In this document: in pieces, positions 20,773-28,952 of the stretch
Position numbering within the stretch: the stretch's first letter is position 1
How the letters are laid out: the number at the start of each line of letters is the position of its first letter
Assembly: GCF_017814915.1 (NCBI RefSeq)
Contig: NZ_JAGIPZ010000011.1
Span: 106,748 to 170,747, forward strand
DNA length: 64,000 nucleotides
Origin: Herbaspirillum sp. LeCh32-8
GTDB taxonomy: Bacteria > Pseudomonadota > Gammaproteobacteria > Burkholderiales > Burkholderiaceae_D
Direction of reading: 5' to 3'
The notes under the pieces: model-generated
The model's input: the letters and a program-made list of their open reading frames with translations, nothing else
What the model was told of the DNA's origin: nothing
Database searches by the model: none
Made by a program: the position numbers and the translations under genes

Positions 20773-22122
20773 TTACTTCGCTGCAGGCGTCGCGGATGCT
20801 GCAGATTGCGGATCTTCGCCGACGATCACCGTCGACAGCTGCTCCGGATGCACGTGCTTGCGGAAGGCCGCGCGCACGTCCGATACGCTGACTTCGCGCA
20901 CGCGGTCGATCCAGCGGTCGAGGTAGTCCAGCGGCAGGTTGTAGAAACCGACCACCGAGATGTTCTCCAGCAGCTTGGCATTGCTGTCGATGCGTAGCGC
21001 GAAGCCGCCGGTGAGGTTGTCCTTGGCCGCCTTCATCTCGGCCGGGGTCGGGCCTTCCTGCAAAAATTTGTCCAGCGTGGCGCGCACCACCTTCAAAGCT
21101 TCGGCGGTCTGCTCCTTCTTGGTCTGCAGGCCGATCTGGAACGGCCCGGGCTGGGCCAGCGGTGAGAAACCGCTATAGACGCTGTAGGTCAGGCCGCGCT
21201 TTTCACGCACCTCATCGGTCAGGCGCGAGACGAAACCGCCGCCGCCCAGGATGTAATTACCCACCGTCAGCGCGAAGAAATCGTTGTCGCCGCGCTGGAT
21301 GGCCGGCGCGCCGATCAGGATATGCGATTGCGACGCCGGATGCGCGATGCGGGTTTCGCCGCCCTTGGGCGCGACCACCGGCGGCAGCGCCGGCAAGGCG
21401 GCGCCTTGCGGCAAGTCGCGCGTCAGGCCGGCGGCGATCTGCTCGGCCTGCTGGCGGGTGACGTCGCCGATCAGGGTGATCACCGCACGGTTGGCTACAT
21501 AGTGGCTGCGGTGGAAGGCCACCACGTCGTCGCGGCCGATGGCTTGCACGCTGGCCTCGGTCGCGTCCGGCGCGTAGGGGTGCTGGCCGTAGATGGCGGC
21601 CATGAAGGCCTTCTCGGCGATGGCCTCGGGCTTGGTCAGTTCTTCACGAATCCCCGAGATGGCGAGCGCCTTGTCGCGGTCCAGGCCGGCCTGCGGGAAG
21701 CTGGGGTGCGCCAGCATGCGCGCCAGCAAGCCCAGCGCCTTGTCGCGCTCGGACGGAGAGGACAGCGTGCGCAGCTTGGCGCCGCCGCGATCCTTGCCGG
21801 CGCTGGCCTGCTCCTGGGCGGCAACGTCGGCGAAGCCGTCCAAGACTTGCGCCTCGCTGAGCTCTGGGCCGTCGCCGCCGGCCACGCCGCGCGTCAGGCT
21901 GGCGGCGGTCAGCTCGGCCAGGCCGGCGCGACCGGCCGGGTCGCGGCGCTGGCCGGCGTCGAACTGCACGCTCACGTCCAGCATCGGGATCGCATGGTTG
22001 GTGACGAACAGCACGCGTGCGCCGTCAGGCTGGGTCCAGGACTGGATCTGCAGCGCGGCCGATGCCGGCGCCGAGGCCAGCAGGCCGAGGGAAACAAACA
22101 GGATGCCGAGATGTTTTTTCAT
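20773..22122 (-). CDS. Non-catalytic M16 peptidase-like subunit (exported)
   Basis: This is an M16 (pitrilysin/insulinase-type) protein of 449 residues from ATG 22122. The N-terminal signal peptide MKKHLGILFVSLGLLASAP then ASAALQ indicates periplasmic export. It lacks HxxEH: the equivalent stretch reads GRAGLAELTAASLTRG, so zinc binding is lost. The C-terminal half keeps the REKRGLTYSVYSGF motif that completes the active site in heterodimeric M16 enzymes. The HxxEH partner is encoded two genes upstream. The pair probably forms a catalytic/non-catalytic heterodimer; the substrate is unknown. Confidence 0.9.
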   Translation of the reverse strand: MKKHLGILFVSLGLLASAPASAALQIQSWTQPDGARVLFVTNHAIPMLDVSVQFDAGQRRDPAGRAGLAELTAASLTRGVAGGDGPELSEAQVLDGFADVAAQEQASAGKDRGGAKLRTLSSPSERDKALGLLARMLAHPSFPQAGLDRDKALAISGIREELTKPEAIAEKAFMAAIYGQHPYAPDATEASVQAIGRDDVVAFHRSHYVANRAVITLIGDVTRQQAEQIAAGLTRDLPQGAALPALPPVVAPKGGETRIAHPASQSHILIGAPAIQRGDNDFFALTVGNYILGGGGFVSRLTDEVREKRGLTYSVYSGFSPLAQPGPFQIGLQTKKEQTAEALKVVRATLDKFLQEGPTPAEMKAAKDNLTGGFALRIDSNAKLLENISVVGFYNLPLDYLDRWIDRVREVSVSDVRAAFRKHVHPEQLSTVIVGEDPQSAASATPAAK

Positions 22123-22189
22123 AAAGCCAGATACCAATTGAATGCGACGGGCGCCGTCCGCTTGCCGGCGGAAGCCGCGCCCTGGCGGA

Positions 22190-22825
22190 TCATCCGCCGT
22201 TTTTCTTGCCCAGCCAGTCCAGCACCGGCTGCCATTGATCGAGGTCGCGCTGCACGCGCGAGGGGGCGATGTCCCACAGCGTCAGGCCGTGCGCGGCCAG
22301 CTGCACATAGTTCTGCGTATCGCGCAGATAACCCAGCACCGGCAGCTTCAGGCCTTCGATGAAGCGGTGCAGTTGCTCGGCCGAGCGTGTGCGGGCATCA
22401 ACGCGCATGCCGACGATGCCGACGTCGATCTCACCGCTGCGCACCGCCTTCTCTTCGGCCAGCCGGCGCAGGAAATCCTGCGTGGCCAGGATGTCGAAGA
22501 TCGAAGGCTGCAAGGGCACCAGCACCTTGTCGGCCATCTTCAGGGCGTCGTTCAGACGCCAGCCGTGCAGCCCGGCCGGGGTGTCCAGCACCACGTGGCT
22601 GGTGCCCTTGGGCGGCTTGGCGACGTAGTCCTCGTTGACCTCCCAGGTGGCGATGGGGCGCGCTTCCGGAGGCCGGATGGCGAGCCAGGCGCGGGCCGAC
22701 TGCTGGCGGTCGATATCGCCCAGCAGCACGCCATGACCCTGGCTGGCGAAGTACCCGGCGAGGTTGGTGGACAGCGTGCTCTTGCCGACTCCGCCCTTGG
22801 GATTGGCAACGACGATGACAGGCAT
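22190..22825 (-). CDS. ParA/MinD-like P-loop ATPase between two M16 genes
   Basis: This 211-residue deviant-Walker ATPase has KGGVGKST at residues 10-17 with the signature lysine of the ParA/MinD group, DIDRQQSARAW as Walker A' (the QQSA motif), and VVLDTPAGLHGW as the switch region. No ParB-like gene or parS-type repeat is adjacent, so it is an orphan and not a chromosome segregation pair. Such orphans often position cytoplasmic or membrane complexes. It lies 52 bp after the catalytic M16 gene and 67 bp before the non-catalytic one, clearly in one operon. Confidence 0.88.
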   Translation of the reverse strand: MPVIVVANPKGGVGKSTLSTNLAGYFASQGHGVLLGDIDRQQSARAWLAIRPPEARPIATWEVNEDYVAKPPKGTSHVVLDTPAGLHGWRLNDALKMADKVLVPLQPSIFDILATQDFLRRLAEEKAVRSGEIDVGIVGMRVDARTRSAEQLHRFIEGLKLPVLGYLRDTQNYVQLAAHGLTLWDIAPSRVQRDLDQWQPVLDWLGKKNGG

Positions 22826-22877
22826 GTTTTCCTCCGAGAAGAACAGCGAACCCGACCGACAGCGAACAGAACGACTC

Positions 22878-24257
22878 TTAGTGCAGCATCCCCGGCGGCG
22901 GCGCGGGCCTCTTGCCGTCCAGCGGCAGCGGCACCAGCGTGGCCACCGTCAGGTTGTCGTCCTTGAAGTATTTTTGCGCGACCGCCTGCACCTGCTCGGG
23001 CGTGACGCTCTTGAGGCGGTCGATGATGCGGTCGATGTTCTTCTGGCCGATGCCGGTGGTTTCCATCACACCGATTTCCATGGCCTGGCCGAACACCGAG
23101 TCGCGCTTGTAGATCTGCGAGGCGATCAGCTGCGTCTTCACGCGCTGCAGCTCGTCGGGCGACACGCCTTCCCGGGCCACGCGTTCGACCTCGGCGCGCA
23201 ACAGGCCTTCCAGTTGCTCGGTGGTGACGCCGTCGGCGGGGCTGCCTTCCAGCGTGAACAGCACCGGACCGCGCGCCACGCCGCTGTAGCTGGCGCCGAC
23301 CGTGGTGGCCTTGTTGCCGTTGCGCACCAGGTTCGCGGTCAGGCGGGCGTTTTCATAGCCGTCCAGCACGGCCGACAGCACGTCCAGCGCGTAGGCTTCC
23401 TGGTCTTTCTCGATTTCGCGCAGGGCCGGCACCTTGAAGCCCAGCACCACATACGGGTTCTCGGCCGGCGCCTTGACCGTCACGCGGCGCGGGCCCAGCT
23501 GCTGCGGCTCGTTTTGCGGCTTGTTGCGGGTGGTGTCGCGCGGCAGCGCATGGGCCGGGATCTTGCCGAAATATTTGTTCGCCAGCGCCAGCACGCGCTT
23601 GGCATCGACGTCGCCGGCCACCACCAGCGTGGCGTTGTTGGGGGCGTACCACTGGCGATACCAGGAGGCGATGTCCTGCACGTTCATGTGCTGCAGGTCG
23701 TCCATCCAGCCGACCACCGGGTGATGGTAGGGGTGGGCGGTCCAGGCGGCGGCGTTGAGCGCTTCGTTCAACAGGCCCATGGGCTGGTCGTCGGTGCGCC
23801 AGCGCCGCTCTTCCATGATCACCCGGATTTCCTTGGAGAACTCGCCGGCGTCGAACTGCAGGTTGGCCATGCGGTCGGCTTCCAGCGCCATCACGGTTTC
23901 AAGGTGGGACTTTTCGATCTGCTGGAAATAGGCGGTGTAGTCATTGGCGGTGAAGGCGTTTTCCTGACCGCCGATCTCGGCCACCAGGCGGCTGAATTCG
24001 CCCACTTTATGCTTTTTGGTGCCCTTGAACATCATGTGTTCCAGCGCGTGCGAGATGCCGGTGGTGCCGTTGAGCTCGTCGATGGAGCCAACCTTGTACC
24101 AGACCATCTGCACGGCGGTCGGCGCGCGGCGGTCTTCCTTGACCACCACCTTCATCCCGTTCTTCAGTACGAATTCCTGGGCGGTCTGGGCCTGCGCCAG
24201 CGCCGCGCACAAGCCGAAAAGCCCGATGGAGAGGATTGCTCTGATCTTCAATTTCAT
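22878..24257 (-). CDS. Zinc-dependent M16 peptidase (catalytic subunit, exported)
   Basis: This M16 zinc peptidase has 459 residues from ATG 24257. The signal peptide MKLKIRAILSIGLFGLCAAL then AQAQTA is followed by TGISHALEHMMFKGT with the inverted zinc motif HxxEH, and the downstream acidic zinc-ligand region. The two-domain M16 layout is intact. Longer in-frame extension to 24632 overlaps ftsY upstream DNA and looks like low-complexity shadow, so I rejected it. It is the first gene of the minus-strand operon, with a good promoter about 70 bp upstream. It likely pairs with the non-catalytic M16 subunit. Confidence 0.93.
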   Translation of the reverse strand: MKLKIRAILSIGLFGLCAALAQAQTAQEFVLKNGMKVVVKEDRRAPTAVQMVWYKVGSIDELNGTTGISHALEHMMFKGTKKHKVGEFSRLVAEIGGQENAFTANDYTAYFQQIEKSHLETVMALEADRMANLQFDAGEFSKEIRVIMEERRWRTDDQPMGLLNEALNAAAWTAHPYHHPVVGWMDDLQHMNVQDIASWYRQWYAPNNATLVVAGDVDAKRVLALANKYFGKIPAHALPRDTTRNKPQNEPQQLGPRRVTVKAPAENPYVVLGFKVPALREIEKDQEAYALDVLSAVLDGYENARLTANLVRNGNKATTVGASYSGVARGPVLFTLEGSPADGVTTEQLEGLLRAEVERVAREGVSPDELQRVKTQLIASQIYKRDSVFGQAMEIGVMETTGIGQKNIDRIIDRLKSVTPEQVQAVAQKYFKDDNLTVATLVPLPLDGKRPAPPPGMLH

Positions 24258-24327
24258 TCGTCGCGCTCTGATAAAATGCGGGGATTCATTGACCCTGGCG
24301 GCCGCGCGCGGGTCTTGGAGACAGGCA

Positions 24328-24355
24328 ATTGTAACCTGTCCCATGCGCTTGTCAG
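24328..24355 (-). promoter_or_regulatory. Sigma-70-type promoter for the M16-ParA-rsmD-coaD cluster
   Basis: On the minus strand CTGACA (plus 24350-24355) and TACAAT (plus 24328-24333) are separated by 16 bp, about 70 bp upstream of the M16 start. Five of six bases match consensus in each box. It lies in the divergent gap with ftsY. Confidence 0.6.
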
Positions 24356-24462
24356 GGCATGTTCCGGCGACCTGCCGCAACCTGATCCGCCCCGGATCAC
24401 CGCCCTGCGCGCCCAGCGCATTTATCCCGGCCGCTGCCAGAACGACGCCAGACGCCAACCCG

Positions 24463-25650
24463 ATGTTTAGTTTCTTCAAGAGAAAACCCAAGCCGGAAGC
24501 GCAGCCCACGCTGCCGCCGGACGACCAGCCCGCAGCAACGCCGCAAGCGCCTGCTGCCCCTGCCACACCTGAACCCGCTCCTGAAACGCCCGCCGCCCCC
24601 GTGGCGACGCCAGCGCCGGCAGCCGTCGACATCCCCCCGGTTCAGCCGGAAATCGACCATGTCATGGCAACGCCCGCTGCCGCCGAGCCGGAAGCGGAAC
24701 CCGCTGCGGAAGAAGCAGAGATCGTCGAAGCCCCGCAGCCGACGCCGGAAGCCAAGCGCTCCTGGCTGTCGCGCCTGAAGTCGGGCCTGTCCAAGACCTC
24801 CAGCAACTTGACCACGCTGTTCGTCGGCGCCCGTATCGACGACGACCTGTACGACGAGCTGGAATCGGCACTGCTGGTCTCCGACGCCGGCGTCGAGGCC
24901 ACCCAGTGGCTGCTCGACGAGCTCAAGAAGAAGGTCAAGGCCGAACGCCTGACCGAAGCCGCCCAGGTGCGCACCGCCCTGCGCAGCCTGCTCATCGACC
25001 TGCTGCAGCCGCTGCAGCGCCCGCTAGTGCTGGGCCGTGAGCAACCGCTGGTGATGATGATCGCCGGCGTCAACGGCGCCGGCAAGACCACCACCATCGG
25101 CAAGCTGGCGCTGCACCTGCAGGCGCACGGCCAGTCGGTGCTGCTGGCCGCCGGCGACACCTTCCGCGCCGCCGCCCGCGAGCAGCTGGCGGTCTGGGGC
25201 GAGCGCAACAACGTCGCGGTGATCGCCCAGGAGTCCGGCGACCCGGCCGCGGTGGCGTTCGACGCCGTGGCCTCAGCTACTGCGCGCGGCACCAACGTGG
25301 TCATGGTGGATACCGCCGGGCGCCTGCCGACGCAGCTGCACCTGATGGATGAGTTGAAGAAGATCAAGCGCGTGATCGGCAAGGGCATGGCCTCGGCGCC
25401 GCACGAAGTGCTGCTGGTCATCGACGGCAACACCGGCCAGAACGCGCTGGCCCAGGTCAAGGCCTTCGACGACGCGCTGGGCCTGACCGGCCTGGTGGTG
25501 ACCAAGCTGGACGGCACCGCCAAGGGCGGCATCCTGGCGGCCATCGCCAAGACTCGCCCGGTGCCGCTGTACTTCATCGGTGTGGGCGAACAGATCGAAG
25601 ACCTGCAGCCCTTCAACGCCACCGAATTCGTCGACGCCCTGCTGGCCTGA
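24463..25650 (+). CDS. ftsY: Signal recognition particle receptor FtsY
   Basis: FtsY docks SRP-ribosome complexes at the membrane. The 395-residue protein starts [14 protein letters not shown] and has a roughly 100-residue Pro/Ala/Glu-rich acidic A domain, then the N domain (from about residue 105) and G domain. GTPase motifs are [36 protein letters not shown] and [13 protein letters not shown] 24463 is the only start that gives the family N-terminus; the longer ORF from 24016 runs through the divergent promoter region. It leads an ftsY-HhH-ftsE-ftsX operon. Confidence 0.97.
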   Translation: MFSFFKRKPKPEAQPTLPPDDQPAATPQAPAAPATPEPAPETPAAPVATPAPAAVDIPPVQPEIDHVMATPAAAEPEAEPAAEEAEIVEAPQPTPEAKRSWLSRLKSGLSKTSSNLTTLFVGARIDDDLYDELESALLVSDAGVEATQWLLDELKKKVKAERLTEAAQVRTALRSLLIDLLQPLQRPLVLGREQPLVMMIAGVNGAGKTTTIGKLALHLQAHGQSVLLAAGDTFRAAAREQLAVWGERNNVAVIAQESGDPAAVAFDAVASATARGTNVVMVDTAGRLPTQLHLMDELKKIKRVIGKGMASAPHEVLLVIDGNTGQNALAQVKAFDDALGLTGLVVTKLDGTAKGGILAAIAKTRPVPLYFIGVGEQIEDLQPFNATEFVDALLA

Positions 25651-25652
25651 CG

Positions 25653-25904
25653 ATGCCAGGCCGCTTCTCCGCGCCCGAACACGCCCTGCTGCGCAGCGTG
25701 CCGGGCGTCGGCGAAGGCCTGGTACTGCGGCTGGAGCGCTGCGGCATCCACAGCCTGGCGGAACTGGCCCGCTTCGACACGGTCGCCTTGACTGCCCGGC
25801 TGGCTCTGGCAAACTGCTCGCACTGCTGGGAAACCAGCCCCAAGGCGCGCCGGCTTGCCAATGCCATCATCGGCCTGGCGCAACGCCACGCTGCAGCGAC
25901 ATAA
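25653..25904 (+). CDS. Small helix-hairpin-helix protein between ftsY and ftsE
   Basis: This 83-residue soluble protein starts 2 bp after the ftsY stop (TGACGATG). The stretch ALLRSVPGVGEGLVLRLERC resembles a helix-hairpin-helix: the PGVGEG turn plus GIHSLAELARFD is the pattern of non-specific DNA-binding HhH units. Two cysteines (CSHC) sit near residue 57. It is tightly packed between ftsY and ftsE (40 bp), with codon usage like its neighbours, so I believe it is expressed. I do not recognise a named family, and its function in a secretion/division operon is unclear. Confidence 0.7.
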   Translation: MPGRFSAPEHALLRSVPGVGEGLVLRLERCGIHSLAELARFDTVALTARLALANCSHCWETSPKARRLANAIIGLAQRHAAAT

Positions 25905-25944
25905 CAAGACGAAGCAAAACGACGGACAGGCGACTCACTTCCCC

Positions 25945-26637
25945 ATGATCGAATTTTCCCGGGTATCAAAACAATACGCGCGTGAGGTCTACGCCCTGCG
26001 TGACATTTCGCTGTCGGTCGGCAAGGGCGAGCTGCTGTTCCTGGCCGGCCCCTCCGGCGCCGGCAAGTCGACGCTGTTGAAGATGATCGCGGCCATCGAG
26101 CGCCCCACCGCCGGCAAGCTGACCGTGAACGGCCAGGATATCGGCGCCATCAAGGGTTCCGGCCTGCCCTACCTGCGCCGCAACCTGGGCCTGATTTTCC
26201 AGCACCAGCGCCTGCTGCTGGACCGCAACCTGCTGGCCAACGTGATGCTGCCGCTGATCGTCACCGGCTCCTCCCGCGCGGATGCCGAGAAGCGCGCCCG
26301 CGCCGCGCTGGACAAGGTCGACTTGCTGGACAAGGCCCAGTCCGAGCCGCAGGAGCTGTCCGGCGGCGAGCAGCAGCGCGTGGCAATCGCCCGCGCCATC
26401 GTCAACCGCCCGCAGATCATCCTGGCCGACGAGCCCACCGCCAACCTCGACCGCGCCAACGCCAACAAGGTGCTGGCCGCGCTGAAATCCTTCCACGGCG
26501 TGGGCGTGACCTGCCTCATTTCCACCCACGACGAGCAGTACCTGACCGGCGCCGACCGCATCATCTACCTGGACCGCGGCCGCATCGTCGACGGCTGGCA
26601 TAACGGCGTGGCCAATCCGGTGGAGGTGTCGCCATGA
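25945..26637 (+). CDS. ftsE: Cell division ATP-binding protein FtsE
   Basis: FtsE is the ATPase of the FtsEX complex that activates septal peptidoglycan hydrolases through periplasmic partners. The 230-residue protein starts MIEFSRVSKQYARE, with Walker A GPSGAGKST, signature LSGGEQQRVAIARA, Walker B ILADEPTANLD and the switch His in STHDEQYL. ATG 25945 was chosen because the upstream in-frame extension overlaps the HhH gene. The stop overlaps the ftsX start by 4 bp (ATGA). Confidence 0.96.
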   Translation: MIEFSRVSKQYAREVYALRDISLSVGKGELLFLAGPSGAGKSTLLKMIAAIERPTAGKLTVNGQDIGAIKGSGLPYLRRNLGLIFQHQRLLLDRNLLANVMLPLIVTGSSRADAEKRARAALDKVDLLDKAQSEPQELSGGEQQRVAIARAIVNRPQIILADEPTANLDRANANKVLAALKSFHGVGVTCLISTHDEQYLTGADRIIYLDRGRIVDGWHNGVANPVEVSP

Positions 26638-27557
26638 ACTGGTTGCGCCAACACTATGCCGCCATGATGGACGCGCTGCGCCATCTGCTGCGCTCGCCCG
26701 GCAACTTCCTGCTCAACGTGCTGGTGGTGTCGATCGCGCTGGCGCTGCCCTTCGCCGGGCTGTCGGCGCTGGAGAACGTGCGCCCGATCTCCGAGCAGAT
26801 GTCGGTCGAGCCCGAGATCAGCATCTTCATGAAGATGGACGCCAGCCGCGACGCCTCGCAGGCCATGGGCAAGACCATCGCCCAGGTGCTGAAGGACAGC
26901 AATACCGTCGGCCGCGTCGAATTCATCCCGCGTGAAAAGGCCTTTGACGCCCTGAAGAGCAAAACCGGCCTGGCCGACGTGCTGGCCACGCTGGGCAGCA
27001 ATCCGCTGCCGGACAGTTTCGTGCTGCGCCTGCCGGGGTTCCAGAACGCCATGGATGCCGGCCGGGTCGACGATATTGCCAAGCAGCTGAAGAACCAGCC
27101 GGGGGTGGACACCGTCCAGATCGACTCGGAATGGGTCAAGCGCCTCGCCGCGTTGCTGCGCATCCTGCGCCTGGTGCTGCTGTTCCTGGGCATCACGCTG
27201 GGCGCGGTGGTGATCGCCGTGGTGTTCAATACCATCCGCCTGCAGGTGATGACCCAGCGCGAGGAAATCGAGGTCTCGCGCCTCCTGGGCGCCACCAATT
27301 CCTTCATCCATCGCCCGTTCTATTACACCGGCGCCCTGCTCGGCCTGTGCGCCGGCGTGGTGGCGCTGGGGCTGGTGGTGGCGGCGCAGCAGCCGCTCAA
27401 CGAGGCGATCCTGGATTTTGCCCACCTGTACGCCTCCGAATTCCAGCTGGCCCTCCCCAGCGCGATGGCGATCACGCTGCTGCTGGCCGTCAGCGCCCTG
27501 CTGGGCCTGTTCGGCGCCATGCTGTCGGTGCGCAGGCATTTGGCGCGCATGGGTTGA
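26634..27557 (+). CDS. ftsX: Cell division permease-like protein FtsX
   Basis: FtsX is the membrane partner of FtsE. The 307-residue protein has a cytoplasmic N-terminus, a first helix (FLLNVLVVSIALALPFAGLS), and a large periplasmic loop of about 120 residues that in the family contacts the hydrolase activator. Three further helices follow, from LVLLFLGITLGAVVIAVVFN onwards. The EIEVSRLLGATNSFI segment between helices 2 and 3 is conserved. It is translationally coupled to ftsE and ends 26 bp before a strong terminator. Confidence 0.96.
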   Translation: MNWLRQHYAAMMDALRHLLRSPGNFLLNVLVVSIALALPFAGLSALENVRPISEQMSVEPEISIFMKMDASRDASQAMGKTIAQVLKDSNTVGRVEFIPREKAFDALKSKTGLADVLATLGSNPLPDSFVLRLPGFQNAMDAGRVDDIAKQLKNQPGVDTVQIDSEWVKRLAALLRILRLVLLFLGITLGAVVIAVVFNTIRLQVMTQREEIEVSRLLGATNSFIHRPFYYTGALLGLCAGVVALGLVVAAQQPLNEAILDFAHLYASEFQLALPSAMAITLLLAVSALLGLFGAMLSVRRHLARMG

Positions 27558-27582
27558 TATCGGAACAATGTTTCTATGCAAC

Positions 27583-27619
27583 AAAAACGGCCGCCGGTGC
27601 AAACCGACGGCCGTTTTTC
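27583..27619 (+). terminator. Rho-independent terminator after ftsX
   Basis: ACGGCCGCCGGT pairs with ACCGACGGCCGT (12 bp with one G-T) around GCAA, preceded by AAAA and followed by TTTTTCTTTT. It closes the ftsY-ftsX operon and separates it from the rpoH promoters. Confidence 0.9.
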
Positions 27620-27633
27620 TTTTGCCTTTCCCC

Positions 27634-27663
27634 CTTGAAAAAGGCGGAGATCGTCCCTATTTA
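27634..27663 (+). promoter_or_regulatory. rpoH: Sigma-32-like heat-shock promoter upstream of rpoH
   Basis: CTTGAAA (27634-27640) is followed after 14 bp by CCCTATTTA (27655-27663). The heat-shock consensus is CTTGAAA-N11-16-CCCCATNTA, so the -35 is perfect and the -10 differs at one position. The predicted transcript has a leader of about 285 nt before rpoH. This suggests autogenous activation of rpoH; a separate small transcript is the alternative. Confidence 0.6.
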
Positions 27664-27823
27664 TTGAACTCCCGCACCGCAAAAATTGTTACAGGTTTTT
27701 GACCTTCTTTTTGACTCCGCTCGCAACTTTGTCCCTCGTAATCCTTCTAAGATATTAGGGACGAAAGCAATGATTATCAGAATTGCAATAGAGCAGTTCT
27801 ATCGGGGTCTTCCAAACATGCAA

Positions 27824-27850
27824 TTAGCACTCTCAAATGACGAGTGCTAG
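27824..27850 (+). promoter_or_regulatory. rpoH: CIRCE operator (HrcA site) overlapping a candidate rpoH promoter
   Basis: TTAGCACTC (27824-27832), a 9-nt spacer, and GAGTGCTAG (27842-27850) match the CIRCE consensus TTAGCACTC-N9-GAGTGCTAA at 17 of 18 arm positions with the exact spacing. CIRCE is the operator of the heat-shock repressor HrcA. The arms overlap a possible housekeeping promoter, TTAGCA (27824-27829) and TAGAAT (27848-27853) with 18 bp between, so HrcA binding would block it. It lies 105 bp upstream of the rpoH start. Confidence 0.88.
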
Positions 27851-27906
27851 AATACCTTATCGAAATGCTCCAGTTTTAGTCATGAAGCGTTTCCGAGGCT
27901 TGAAGC

Positions 27907-27957
27907 CATTGCTTTAATCCAAACGTCTCTTCCGCAAGGAAACAAGGAGAATCAATG
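27907..27957 (+). promoter_or_regulatory. rpoH: Possible RNA thermosensor fold at the rpoH start site
   Basis: CATTG (27907-27911) can pair with CAATG (27953-27957), which contains the start codon. TCTCTT (27926-27931) can pair with AGGAGA (27945-27950), the Shine-Dalgarno sequence. Together the two short helices would mask SD and AUG at low temperature. Both helices are weak and were found by eye; no energy calculation was done. Confidence 0.4.
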
Positions 27958-28854
27958 AAAGCAGCGTCTGCACAATCTGCACTTATGCCGGTCGAGTCCA
28001 ATGCACTCGCGCTCGGTTTTTCCGGCAGCCTGGGCAACATCGACGCATACATCTCGGCAGTGAACCGCCTGCCCATGCTGACGGCCGAAGAGGAAGTCAA
28101 GCTGGCCCGCGAGCTGCGCGAAAAGAACGATCTGGGCGCCGCTCAGAAGATGGTGCTGTCGCACCTGCGACTGGTAGTGTCGATCGCCCGCGGCTATCTG
28201 GGCTACGGCCTGCCGCACGCCGACCTGATCCAAGAGGGCAACATCGGCCTGATGAAGGCGGTCAAGCGTTTTGACCCGGGTCAGAACGTGCGTCTGGTGT
28301 CGTACGCCATGCACTGGATCAAGGCCGAGATCCACGAGTACATCCTGAAGAACTGGCGCCTGGTGAAGGTCGCTACCACCAAGGCCCAGCGCAAGCTGTT
28401 CTTCAATCTGCGCAGCCACAAGGAAGGCCTGGACGCGATGACGCCGGCCCAGGTCGAGGCTCTGGCCAAGACGCTGGACGTCAAGCGCGAAGAAGTGATC
28501 GAGATGGAAACCCGTCTCTCCGGTCGCGACATCGCGCTGGAATCGCCGACCGACGACGAAGATGACAAGTTTGCGCCGATCGCTTACCTGTCGTCCGAGA
28601 ATTCGGAGCCGACCCGCGTGATCGAGGCGAAGCAGCACGACCGCATGCAGTCCGAAGGCCTGGAAGCCGCACTGTCCAAGCTGGACGACCGTTCGCGCCG
28701 TATCGTGGAAGCCCGTTGGCTGGCCAACGACGACGGCTCGGGCGCGACCCTGCATGAGCTGGCTGACGAGTTCGGCGTATCGGCCGAGCGTATCCGCCAG
28801 ATCGAAGCGGTGGCGCTGAAGAAGATGAAGTCGTCGCTGCAGGCGTATTCCTGA
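27955..28854 (+). CDS. rpoH: Heat-shock sigma factor RpoH (sigma-32)
   Basis: RpoH directs RNA polymerase to heat-shock promoters. The 299-residue protein has region 2 (LIQEGNIGLMKAVKRFDP and LVSYAMHWIKAEIHEYIL), the RpoH-box QRKLFFNLR, which separates it from other group 2/3 sigmas and is used in proteolytic control, and the region 4.2 helix-turn-helix LADEFGVSAERIRQIEA. The start is preceded by AAGGAGA. Its leader carries a sigma-32-like promoter, a CIRCE site and a possible SD-masking fold, so control is likely both transcriptional and translational. A strong terminator follows 36 bp after the stop. Confidence 0.97.
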   Translation: MKAASAQSALMPVESNALALGFSGSLGNIDAYISAVNRLPMLTAEEEVKLARELREKNDLGAAQKMVLSHLRLVVSIARGYLGYGLPHADLIQEGNIGLMKAVKRFDPGQNVRLVSYAMHWIKAEIHEYILKNWRLVKVATTKAQRKLFFNLRSHKEGLDAMTPAQVEALAKTLDVKREEVIEMETRLSGRDIALESPTDDEDDKFAPIAYLSSENSEPTRVIEAKQHDRMQSEGLEAALSKLDDRSRRIVEARWLANDDGSGATLHELADEFGVSAERIRQIEAVALKKMKSSLQAYS

Positions 28855-28890
28855 TTGCTGCATCCTCAGTCGTCAGGAAAGCAGCAAATG

Positions 28891-28917
28891 AAAAAGGCAC
28901 CCTCGGGTGCCTTTTTT
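28891..28917 (+). terminator. Rho-independent terminator after rpoH
   Basis: AAAAAGGCACCC pairs perfectly with GGGTGCCTTTTT, followed by more T. The symmetric A and T runs make it usable from either side; the convergent sco1 gene ends 36 bp away. Confidence 0.92.
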
Positions 28918-28952
28918 CTTGCCTGCTCCGACGATCCCAGACCATCAAGCGA

